Positions 17,024 to 24,044 of a stretch of 35,333 nt of DNA are shown piece after piece. Position 1 is the stretch's first letter; every line of letters starts with the position of its first letter. The notes beneath the pieces are model-generated. The model was not told the origin of the DNA. It did no database searches and saw nothing but the letters and a program-made list of their open reading frames with translations. Where the stretch lies: positions 1-35,333 of the forward strand of contig JAHBWU010000042.1 of the NCBI GenBank assembly GCA_019636835.1. The letters are read 5' to 3'. The position numbers and the translations under genes were made by a program. The stretch is from Nitrospira sp. GTDB lineage: Bacteria; Nitrospirota; Nitrospiria; Nitrospirales; Nitrospiraceae.

Positions 17024-17062
17024 TGTATCGAACTGATACAGCGGCTGTCCGTTTGGGACAGC
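17024..17062. other. Two adjacent perfect palindromes
   Basis: TGTATC-N5-GATACA (17024-17040) is followed after a few bases by GCTGTCC-N5-GGACAGC (17044-17062). Both have 5-base centres and start with similar TGT...ACA ends. They lie 50 bases past the stop of the four-helix membrane protein gene and upstream of the response regulator start, beside an AT-rich stretch (16960-17010). They may be the 3' end of the minus-strand cluster or a binding site for a dimeric regulator of the response-regulator gene. There is no T-tract. Confidence 0.45.
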
Positions 17063-17111
17063 GAAACTGTCTTGAGGCTTCCTCCGAGACGTGACGCGGG
17101 GATTGCGGGGA

Positions 17112-17621
17112 TTATTGGTGCAGATGCTTCATGGCCGCGGCGCAGAGGATGATGAAGAAACCCATCCAGAGGGCGGCTCGCTGGAAAGGGATGGCTTCAT
17201 AGGATTCCTCCTCGTCAGCTTCATCCTCAGATCGAAAAATAACGGTGTAAAGGAACAGCGTGAGGAGGCCCAGCACGAGAAGAAGTTTGATCATGAAGAC
17301 CATGAGGTATTTGGAGTGGTGCTGCACACCGCTACCGGTTTGAGAAGTCAGGACCTGATTGACGTAGTGGAGGTTCACGCCGCCCGTAAACAGAAGGACG
17401 ACCAACAACAGGCCGGCGACCTTCTTATAGTGCTGGTAAAAAATGTCCGTGATAGGCTTGATCTGCTCTTTGGGAACGGCCTTCTGCAGCCCGGGTGTCA
17501 CCGCCATGACAAGAAACGCCAGGCCGCCGATCCAAATGATCGCCGAAAGCAGATGAAACCAGTGGTTGACGATCGGAATGAGGATATTGAGGTCGGTGGT
17601 GATACTTTGGAGAGCATCCAT
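17112..17621 (-). CDS. Four-helix membrane protein, CopD-like
   Basis: A 169-aa inner-membrane protein with four predicted helices, at about residues 11-41, 66-86, 104-130 and 149-167. The first helix carries His20 and His23 followed by WIGG (NHWFHLLSAIIWIGG). Further His residues occur before helices 2 and 3 (QHYKK, QHHSKYLMVFMIKLLL). This pattern recalls the CopD and HemJ families, whose members bind copper or haem, but I cannot choose between them. It is the last gene of the minus-strand series after the SPASM radical SAM protein, separated by about 110 bases of repeat sequence. A role in haem or metal handling is inferred. Confidence 0.7.
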   Translation of the reverse strand: MDALQSITTDLNILIPIVNHWFHLLSAIIWIGGLAFLVMAVTPGLQKAVPKEQIKPITDIFYQHYKKVAGLLLVVLLFTGGVNLHYVNQVLTSQTGSGVQHHSKYLMVFMIKLLLVLGLLTLFLYTVIFRSEDEADEEESYEAIPFQRAALWMGFFIILCAAAMKHLHQ

Positions 17622-17635
17622 GTGAGATGTTATTC

Positions 17636-17711
17636 GTGAAGCGTGAAGCGTGAAGCGCGCGAGTCTTGAGTTTGAGCATTCATAATTTCGTCTCTACGAG
17701 AGACGCTTCAC
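17636..17711. repeat. Tandem GTGAAGC heptads with inverted partner
   Basis: GTGAAGC occurs three times in tandem at 17636, 17643 and 17650. Its complement GCTTCAC occurs at 17705-17711. Between them CGTCTCT-ACG-AGAGACG (17689-17705) forms a perfect 7-bp hairpin. The element fills the gap between the radical SAM gene and the four-helix membrane protein gene. A related single copy (CGCTTCACG) precedes uvrA near 25710-25720. Confidence 0.8.
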
Positions 17712-17729
17712 GAACGACGAGATGCGGTG

Positions 17730-19109
17730 TCAAAATTTAAATACAGGCGCGTCATTGCCGAATCGCTTCTTGCGCAACTCCTCCATCAATTCGACGGTGA
17801 TGAGACTCACATTGTTTTCGCGGGCGTGTTTCTCGACACCCTTTTTGACCATGGCGCGTAAGAAGTAGGGGATACGGCTCAATCTCAGCGCAGACGCTTC
17901 GTCCCATGCCACGTCGCTCTCTTCCGAGACATTGAACGCCACTTTGATTTTCTCGCCACCTTTCGGGGTGTAGAGGCACCACTGATCTTCGTCCAGCCAG
18001 TCGCCGTGGTCAACATAGGGACGGGCACGGCAACCGCCGCAAATGTCGCTGTACTCGCAGTCGCCGCACTTTCCCTTGAGCTGAGGATAGCGGAATGAAT
18101 TGAAGACATCCGATCGCTCCCAGAGATCGACGAAGCTCTGTTGACGGAGATTCCCCGCCGATAGCGGCATGTAGGGACAAGGTGTCAACTCGCCGTTCGG
18201 CGTCACCCGTGCGTAGTTGGTACCTGCGAGGCATCCTCCCCCCATGTATCCGGTGGCTTTGGTGATCGGGGAGTTGGGGTCCTTCTCATAAGCCAACCGC
18301 TTGAAGTGCGGAGCGCAGCGGGCCCTGACCAGCATGCCTTTGTAATTATCCTGACACTCAACGAGGTATCCAAGCACCTCTTCATACTGAGCGGGGGTGA
18401 TATCCGTCAGCTCTTCGCCTCGTCCTGTGCAAACCATAAAGAACACATTCAATACGCGGGCGCCAAGTCGGTGCGCCCAGTCGATGACCTCAGGCAGTTC
18501 TTGGTAGTTCATCGGTTGAGCGCTGAAATGCACCTGGAATTGAAGGCCGCTCCGCTTGCTGGCTTCAATACCGGCGACCGCCGCTTCCCAGGCCCCCGGT
18601 ACGCCGCGAAACGCGTCGTGCTTGGCGGCCTGCAAAGAATCAATGCTGATGCCCACGCCCATCACACCGATCTCGACAAGAGTCTTGGCCAGCTGGTCAT
18701 TGATCAGCATCCCGTTTGTTCCGAAGACCACCATAAAGCCGAGTTTGACTGCGTAACGGGCAATGTCGAGAATATCAGGTCGCACGAGTGGCTCGCCGCC
18801 CGTGATGACAAGAAGACAGCCCTTATTCACCTCCGCGATCTGATCGATGAGCCGGTAGCATTCTTCGGTACTTAGCTCATCGTCACCACCGGCTGCTTTG
18901 GTTGTCGCATCGAGATAACAATGATCGCATTTGAGATTGCAACGTTTGGTCAGGTTCAGCGCAACGAGATAGGGCTTGAAGTCGTCAACAGTACGGCCGT
19001 CGAACGGTCCCGCCGCCTTTGGGGCAGGGGTGAAGAACTGGGCAATTTGTTGCTGCAAAGAGCCCAAAGTTCCGGAAGGGCCGTTGAAGATGGGAAGAGA
19101 TTTACCCAT
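17730..19109 (-). CDS. Radical SAM/SPASM protein of NirJ/AhbD type with C-terminal PCP_red-like domain
   Basis: A 459-aa enzyme predicted to use S-adenosylmethionine radical chemistry. The radical SAM cluster motif is CNLKCDHC (Cys57, Cys61, Cys64), followed by ITGGEPLVRPD (SAM binding). The SPASM region has Cys265, 293, 311, 348, 351, 357, 360 and 378 (GKCGDCEYSDICGGCRARPY), the layout seen in haem d1 protein NirJ and alternative haem synthases AhbC/AhbD. Residues about 400-450 (AWDEASALRLSRIPYFLRAMV and on) add a domain like the PCP_red module of protochlorophyllide reductase subunit B. The same module occurs three times in the upstream stress-protein fusion. Substrate is unknown; tetrapyrrole modification is an inference. 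It starts at ATG 19109. Confidence 0.85.
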   Translation of the reverse strand: MGKSLPIFNGPSGTLGSLQQQIAQFFTPAPKAAGPFDGRTVDDFKPYLVALNLTKRCNLKCDHCYLDATTKAAGGDDELSTEECYRLIDQIAEVNKGCLLVITGGEPLVRPDILDIARYAVKLGFMVVFGTNGMLINDQLAKTLVEIGVMGVGISIDSLQAAKHDAFRGVPGAWEAAVAGIEASKRSGLQFQVHFSAQPMNYQELPEVIDWAHRLGARVLNVFFMVCTGRGEELTDITPAQYEEVLGYLVECQDNYKGMLVRARCAPHFKRLAYEKDPNSPITKATGYMGGGCLAGTNYARVTPNGELTPCPYMPLSAGNLRQQSFVDLWERSDVFNSFRYPQLKGKCGDCEYSDICGGCRARPYVDHGDWLDEDQWCLYTPKGGEKIKVAFNVSEESDVAWDEASALRLSRIPYFLRAMVKKGVEKHARENNVSLITVELMEELRKKRFGNDAPVFKF

Positions 19110-19113
19110 GGGT

Positions 19114-19187
19114 GAGTCTTGAGTGCTGAGAGTCGAGTGTTGAGTCAGAAGGTTTTCGCCCGTGCCTCCATGCTCAGCACTCAGAAC
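19114..19187. repeat. GAGTNNT heptad array with inverted CTCAGCACTCAG
   Basis: Heptads GAGTCTT, GAGTGCT, GAGAGTC, GAGTGTT and GAGTCAG run from 19114 to 19148. The complementary GCTCAGCACTCAGAA lies at 19172-19186. The element fills the gap between the radical SAM gene and the stress-protein gene and can fold into a hairpin. The same sequence family occurs inside the HerA-like gene at 31334-31403. Confidence 0.75.
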
Positions 19188-21253
19188 TATGTACTGGTTT
19201 TACCGGTGAGGTCGGCGATCATGTCCTTGAGATTGCCGGTCTTCATAGCTTCCGCCATGTACCCCTTCGCCTGTTCAATGCCTTCATTCGCGACTTCGAG
19301 CGTGATCATGGTCGCTCCGATTTTTTCGGCATGCTTGAGAATGAGCGCTCTGGTGCAATCGCGCATAAAACCTTCCGGAGCCCTATCCAATCTGGCTTGT
19401 GCGTCGTCCGTCCAGGTATAGGGCGACGTGGCCTCGACATGACCGTTCGAACCGTTCCCATTCGGCGCTGCCGGTGTGGATTCCGCTACCGGCGATGTGC
19501 CGGTGCCCTTGTTGGAAAAAATAGGGGTGTAGTCCTCGGCAGCGGCTTCCTTGATCATCGGCGCTGCATATTCGAGCGTGATGGTCGTCATGCCCAACTT
19601 CCGTGCGCTCTTTTCAATCCTGGCCTTCGCACGTCTGCGCTGAAAGCCGGCCGGCACGGCGCGGATCGCTTCTTTCGCATCCTTGGTCCATTGCATCGGC
19701 ACGTCGTCATAGGCAACGTCCGTTTCCAACTCGCCTTCGGATGTCGCGGCAACTTCAAAAACCTTCTTATCGACCTGTTTAAATTTGGTCCCATCCGCAC
19801 TGCACACCGGACATCTGACCGGGGTTTCTCCCTTCCCGATGTAGCCACAGCCGTCACAGACAAAATAGGTCTGGCCCATACGGTCTAGGTAGGCCTGCGT
19901 GGACGCATTGATCTCCTTCGGCTTCTCTTCAACGATCTGGGTCATGATTCCGCTCAACGTGGGACCCATGAGATCTTTCGTCACGGCCTCGTCGGCCTGC
20001 ATCTTGTCACGGTCGATACCTGCCGCGTCCAGGCTCCCACCAAGCGCCCGCATGGCGTCCATGGCGCCTTTCGGCAGAATATGTCCTACCGCGGAATCTA
20101 CGACGGTGTTACTGATGATCGTATGGCCTTTTTCGATGGCATACCGATGAATGGCCGTCTTCGCCACCCCTCGTGCAAAGACCGGGATCTTTTCCATCCG
20201 CCGCAAGGCTTCTTCCGTCCACGCAATCGTGTACTCGGCCTGCGTATCGATGGGAGGCACGTATTTACGGTTGGAAATCAGCACATTACAGGGGGCGCTC
20301 CTGAGTAGGTTTTCCGTGTTGCTGCCGACGTCCATGTCCTCGTCGCTGTGGACCCCGATGCGCCCGATGATGAGCAAGGCCGGGACATCTTTGCGGACAT
20401 ACTGAATGATTTTTTCGAAGGCTTTGCCGTCCAGCAGAGTGGTCTTCAGGTCGGTCTGTTCGGCTTGGGCGATTTCACGGGAAATGTCCAGATGGGACTG
20501 ATAGATCTTTGCCAAGCCGCTGTCGATAATTTCTTCGTGCAGCTTTTCCTGTTCCTTGAAACGAAACACTTTGCCGGCCTCTTCGTTAAGGACCCCGGAA
20601 ATGCTGTGGAATGCCGCGTAGTGGAAATAGGGATCAAATGCTGAAATCGCTTCCACCGGCATGTTGAATGCCTTGCCGAGCGCCAAGCCGGTCATCAATC
20701 CGCCGAACGAGTAGGGGCTGCCGTCGACGGCAACGACGATCTTCCCGCCGGTGATCTGCTGAACGTTCTTGATAATCAGCATGTCGGAGTTACGGATTCG
20801 GCGGACCACGCGCTCGGTGTTGCTGCCGATGACGCTGTCCTTGACCGCCCCGACCCCCAATGCCCCCATGATGACGAGGTCATACCCGTTGGTGTTGATG
20901 TCCTCGGCCAGTACCTTCCAATTTCGCCCTTCGAGCGATCGCCGTTCGACTGGAAGATTGGCTTCGTTACATTTCTTGTCGACGTAGTCGAGGTAAGAAT
21001 CGGTGATGATTTGGAGGCCGCGGGTGATCAGCGAATCATGGATCTGGCGCTGCCGGTCGAGCTCCTTTTCATCGTGGTATTCCTCCGGCAATCCGGCTTC
21101 CATCTGCTTGAAGCGCTTGTCATGCATTTTCGCTGCATAGACATGGCTACCCACGATCTTGGAACCGAACATTTTGGCCAGGTGGACGCCGACATCCACC
21201 GCTGTATTGGAATGGTCGGAGTTATCGACCGGAATATAGATGGTCTTATACAT
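19187..21253 (-). CDS. Tandem universal stress protein fused to rubredoxin-like and three PCP_red-like domains
   Basis: A 688-aa multi-domain protein. Two UspA domains come first (about 1-163 and 170-328). Each has the ATP-binding pattern G-x2-G-x9-G-S: G130/G133/G143-S144 and G297/G300/G310-S311. A PCP_red-like domain follows (about 341-392, AWTEEALRRMEKIPVFARGVAK). A rubredoxin-like site comes next, with Cys466, Cys469, Cys481 and Cys484 (YFVCDGCGYIG, CPVC). Two more PCP_red-like domains end the protein (about 521-571 and 612-662). A Ser/Gly/Pro-rich linker separates the last two. Strong AAGGAGG 8 bases before the ATG fixes the start. Ordinary Usp proteins are about 140-300 aa. It precedes the SPASM protein that shares the PCP_red module. 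I infer a nucleotide-sensing scaffold or electron-transfer partner; its function is unknown. Confidence 0.88.
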   Translation of the reverse strand: MYKTIYIPVDNSDHSNTAVDVGVHLAKMFGSKIVGSHVYAAKMHDKRFKQMEAGLPEEYHDEKELDRQRQIHDSLITRGLQIITDSYLDYVDKKCNEANLPVERRSLEGRNWKVLAEDINTNGYDLVIMGALGVGAVKDSVIGSNTERVVRRIRNSDMLIIKNVQQITGGKIVVAVDGSPYSFGGLMTGLALGKAFNMPVEAISAFDPYFHYAAFHSISGVLNEEAGKVFRFKEQEKLHEEIIDSGLAKIYQSHLDISREIAQAEQTDLKTTLLDGKAFEKIIQYVRKDVPALLIIGRIGVHSDEDMDVGSNTENLLRSAPCNVLISNRKYVPPIDTQAEYTIAWTEEALRRMEKIPVFARGVAKTAIHRYAIEKGHTIISNTVVDSAVGHILPKGAMDAMRALGGSLDAAGIDRDKMQADEAVTKDLMGPTLSGIMTQIVEEKPKEINASTQAYLDRMGQTYFVCDGCGYIGKGETPVRCPVCSADGTKFKQVDKKVFEVAATSEGELETDVAYDDVPMQWTKDAKEAIRAVPAGFQRRRAKARIEKSARKLGMTTITLEYAAPMIKEAAAEDYTPIFSNKGTGTSPVAESTPAAPNGNGSNGHVEATSPYTWTDDAQARLDRAPEGFMRDCTRALILKHAEKIGATMITLEVANEGIEQAKGYMAEAMKTGNLKDMIADLTGKTST

Positions 21254-21257
21254 TGAG

Positions 21258-21274
21258 GCGCCTCCTTAAGGCGC
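21258..21274 (-). promoter_or_regulatory. Hairpin over the ribosome binding site of the stress-protein fusion
   Basis: On the minus strand, GCGCCT and AGGCGC pair perfectly around TAAGG, so AAGGAGG, the ribosome binding site of the 688-aa fusion, lies in the loop and right arm of a 6-bp GC-rich hairpin. It could limit translation until opened. The stem is short, so chance remains possible. Confidence 0.4.
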
Positions 21275-21412
21275 GAGTTAGGAGAGGAAAGGGACTATAA
21301 TCATCTGAAAAACCAAATGGTTGACGACTGCCCTGTCCCTCTAAAGAAAAAAGATGATAGCACTGGCTTAAATCGGAATGCAAGGTGTCGCGGAAGCGGG
21401 AGACTCCAAAAA

Positions 21413-23032
21413 TCACCCGGCTGAAGTTCTTGGTTCAGGTGTCTGCGAAGGAGATGGAACCGGCCGGCGCGAGCGAAGGATTTCTTCGAGTGAAAGGAGC
21501 GCGTCCCGCCCCGAATTGCCCTCAATGCCTCGGCTGAGGTTCTGGTCGGCATAGGTGGGTGACTCTGAAGTTTGGGACAGAGATCCGGTCCATCGACGAG
21601 GATCACGGCTCCCTTGCTTTCGTTCCCAGGCCCGGAGACAGGCCTTGGCGATGAACTTGTTGAGGGGAGCAGGGTTATAGAGCAATTTTCTGATACTCGT
21701 CGGCGTCAACATCAAGGGATTGTAGCCGGCGGAGAGGTAGCCCTCCTCCAACAGTCGCTGCTCAAGATCAGTATTCGGCTGAATACCGAGGAAGAACATC
21801 AACGGGAACACACGTTCTTCCCCGATTATTGAGGCCACCTTCTTGTAGGACTCGACGCTTTGCAGGAGACTCTCTTCCGTTTCTTTGGGACTGTTCAGCG
21901 AGTAGTTCAGGATCACCTTGCCCTTGAACCCGGCTTCCGCCAAATAACGACAACCGTCATACAACCGTTCCAGCTTGAATCCCATGTGGAGATTATTCAG
22001 AACCTCTTGCGAGCCGGACGTAATGGCCACCTCCAGATCGCCCACGCCTGACCGGACCATCAGTTTCGCCAGTTCCGGGGTAATCAGCGAGGTTCTGATG
22101 TAGCCGGACCATTCAATATCAAGCTTCTCAGCCACGATCCGTTCGAGGATCTCCGTGCACTGAGGATAGGCTTCCTTCCCGGTGATGAATTGGGCGTCGG
22201 TAAACCAGAATCGACGGGCACCCCACTGGTGGTAATGTTGGGCGATGTCCTTGACGACCATGTCAGGTGGCCGGTAGCGGACTCGCTTGCCTTCAATATA
22301 TGGATAGAGGCAGAAGGCGCAGTCATAGGGGCAGCCCCGTTTCGACTGCACCCCGATTGACTCACCGATATACCCACCGTACTGGGGAAAGATCGACGTG
22401 AGATAGGGCAAATCGACGGTCAGTGCGTCGAGCAGCGCCGGCGAACCCTGTCGGCCTTTCCGAATCTGGTTCCCTTCTTTGACGATGTACCGTTCATCCT
22501 CGATTGACCGGCCTTCAATGACCTTCAATATGGCATCTTCCCCTTCACCGAGGATGCCGATGGTTCCTTCCGGGAGCTTTTCGATCAATTGATCGGCGAA
22601 GGCCGTAAAAGCCCCCCCTCCGATCATGATCTGGGCTTTGGGGAACTCTTTGCGGATCAACGCAGGGTACGACAGGATCGTATAGATGTGGTTGTAGTAG
22701 CGATAGAGCTGCTTGACACCCTCGACTGACGCCGCGATGCGCTTGAAGGGGTTACTGGCAAAGTAAAAATTGAATGCATGCTCCAGCGAGGTGTCGCCTT
22801 CATGGGGCGAAAAAATCTGAATATCGCGCCAAGAAAAGCAGACCAGGTCCGGCTTGAACTCCGTGGCTGCATCGCGGATGGCCTGGCTTCGCTGCCCGAC
22901 AGGGAACAACGAGAGATCGAGAATGCGCTGACGGACCTCCGGCTTTCGCCGATGGATAAAGTCAGCCAAGTAGGTGATCCCGATGGGATAGACCTTCTTG
23001 CAAGGAAGGAAAATGTAGAGGATGGAGTCCAT
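21413..23032 (-). CDS. B12-binding-type radical SAM protein
   Basis: A 539-aa protein with an N-terminal cobalamin-binding-like Rossmann region (about 1-170). It includes IMIGGGAFTAFADQL and GILGEGEDAI, typical of this superfamily. A radical SAM core has CPYDCAFC (Cys234, Cys238, Cys241). The superfamily includes methylases and the BchE oxidative cyclase of bacteriochlorophyll synthesis. The DxHxxG motif that supplies a cobalt-binding His is not evident, so cobalamin may bind without it. The last 70 residues are a Pro/Ser/Arg-rich tail. It follows ubiE by about 35 bases and precedes the stress-protein fusion by 159. The reaction cannot be assigned from sequence. Confidence 0.85.
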   Translation of the reverse strand: MDSILYIFLPCKKVYPIGITYLADFIHRRKPEVRQRILDLSLFPVGQRSQAIRDAATEFKPDLVCFSWRDIQIFSPHEGDTSLEHAFNFYFASNPFKRIAASVEGVKQLYRYYNHIYTILSYPALIRKEFPKAQIMIGGGAFTAFADQLIEKLPEGTIGILGEGEDAILKVIEGRSIEDERYIVKEGNQIRKGRQGSPALLDALTVDLPYLTSIFPQYGGYIGESIGVQSKRGCPYDCAFCLYPYIEGKRVRYRPPDMVVKDIAQHYHQWGARRFWFTDAQFITGKEAYPQCTEILERIVAEKLDIEWSGYIRTSLITPELAKLMVRSGVGDLEVAITSGSQEVLNNLHMGFKLERLYDGCRYLAEAGFKGKVILNYSLNSPKETEESLLQSVESYKKVASIIGEERVFPLMFFLGIQPNTDLEQRLLEEGYLSAGYNPLMLTPTSIRKLLYNPAPLNKFIAKACLRAWERKQGSRDPRRWTGSLSQTSESPTYADQNLSRGIEGNSGRDALLSLEEILRSRRPVPSPSQTPEPRTSAG

Positions 23033-23067
23033 AGAGCGGAGTTGAGGCTTAGATTACTGTAACCTTC

Positions 23068-23844
23068 CTATTTCGTCGCGACATGAATGGCGACAATACC
23101 GCCGCTGAGGTTCTTGTACGACACCTGACGAAACCCCGCATCACGCAGGATCTGGCACAATCGTTCTTGATCGGGAAACGTCCGGATCGACGCCGGAAGA
23201 TACTCGTAGACGCCTGTGCGGTCGCGGGCGACCACTGTGCCGACCCAGGGCAGCAGTTTGAATGAATACCAATCGTAAAGCGTCCGCAACCAACCGAATA
23301 CCGGACGCGAAAACTCCAGGCACACGAAGCGGCCACCGGGCTTCATCACACGGCGGATCTCCCGCACGGCTCCCGGTAAATCCCCGACGTTCCGCATGCA
23401 GAAGCCGGTGGTGACTGCATCGAAAGTGTTGTCTCCAAATCCCAGATGCTCCGCGCTTGCCTGCAGGCAAGTGATCTTATCGGTAAGTCCTTTGCCGCCG
23501 ATCTTCTTGAGGCCTTCGGCCAGCATCGCGTGGTTCAAGTCTGATGCGATCACACGTCCCTTGGGCCCCATTCGAGACTCGACAAGGAGCGCGAGGTCGG
23601 CTGTCCCGGATCCGACATCGAGCGCTGTGCCTCGTCCGACGGGAGTAATGAAGGAAGCGGTAATCTTTTTCCAATGGTAATGCAGTCCGAAACTCAACAG
23701 CGTGTTGTTCAGGTCATAGACGCCTGCAATGGAGGTGAACATCCGCTGCACGGCATCTTCGCGAGCCTGGCCGGACCATGTAGAGACGACTTTGGCCGGA
23801 GTCTGGGAGTCTTGGGTCAATGGAGGATGGTCGGTCTTCACCAT
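23068..23844 (-). CDS. ubiE: Demethylmenaquinone/ubiquinone methyltransferase UbiE/MenG
   Basis: A SAM-dependent C-methyltransferase for the last ring methylation of menaquinone or ubiquinone. The 258-aa protein shows FTSIAGVYDLNNTLLSFGLHYHWKK (UbiE entry signature), SAM motif I ALDVGSGTADLA, the acidic loop DLNHAMLAEG, GFCMRNVGD and the family block REIRRVMKPGGRFVCLEFSRP. The frame is open for about 147 codons upstream, but homology begins near the ATG at 23844, which I take as the start despite a weak ribosome binding site. It heads the minus-strand series and is divergent from the GHKL ATPase gene. The 200 bases between (23845-24044) should hold both promoters, with none clear to me. Confidence 0.92.
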   Translation of the reverse strand: MVKTDHPPLTQDSQTPAKVVSTWSGQAREDAVQRMFTSIAGVYDLNNTLLSFGLHYHWKKITASFITPVGRGTALDVGSGTADLALLVESRMGPKGRVIASDLNHAMLAEGLKKIGGKGLTDKITCLQASAEHLGFGDNTFDAVTTGFCMRNVGDLPGAVREIRRVMKPGGRFVCLEFSRPVFGWLRTLYDWYSFKLLPWVGTVVARDRTGVYEYLPASIRTFPDQERLCQILRDAGFRQVSYKNLSGGIVAIHVATK

Positions 23845-24044
23845 GCGACGGTGGTAGCACCCGGTTTCAAGCTTTGTCAAGGCAGGGTACTGGGGTCTTA
23901 GTGTGTTGTCTGAATCAATTCTGAAATCGCTCAATAATTCCGCCTCGCAACGACAGTGCTGACGATGCACCATTGACGTGATGCCCGTTCCCTTGGATAC
24001 TGCCCTTTTCTCCACTCTGATCTTCTCAGAAAGGACCACACATC

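Noticed and set aside
17091..17639. 182-residue plus-strand frame opposite the four-helix membrane protein
   Set aside because: Antisense shadow: very hydrophilic, no family signal, while the minus strand gives a coherent four-helix protein.
17636..17711. CRISPR-like array
   Set aside because: The repeat unit is 7 bp without spacers; no cas genes in the window.
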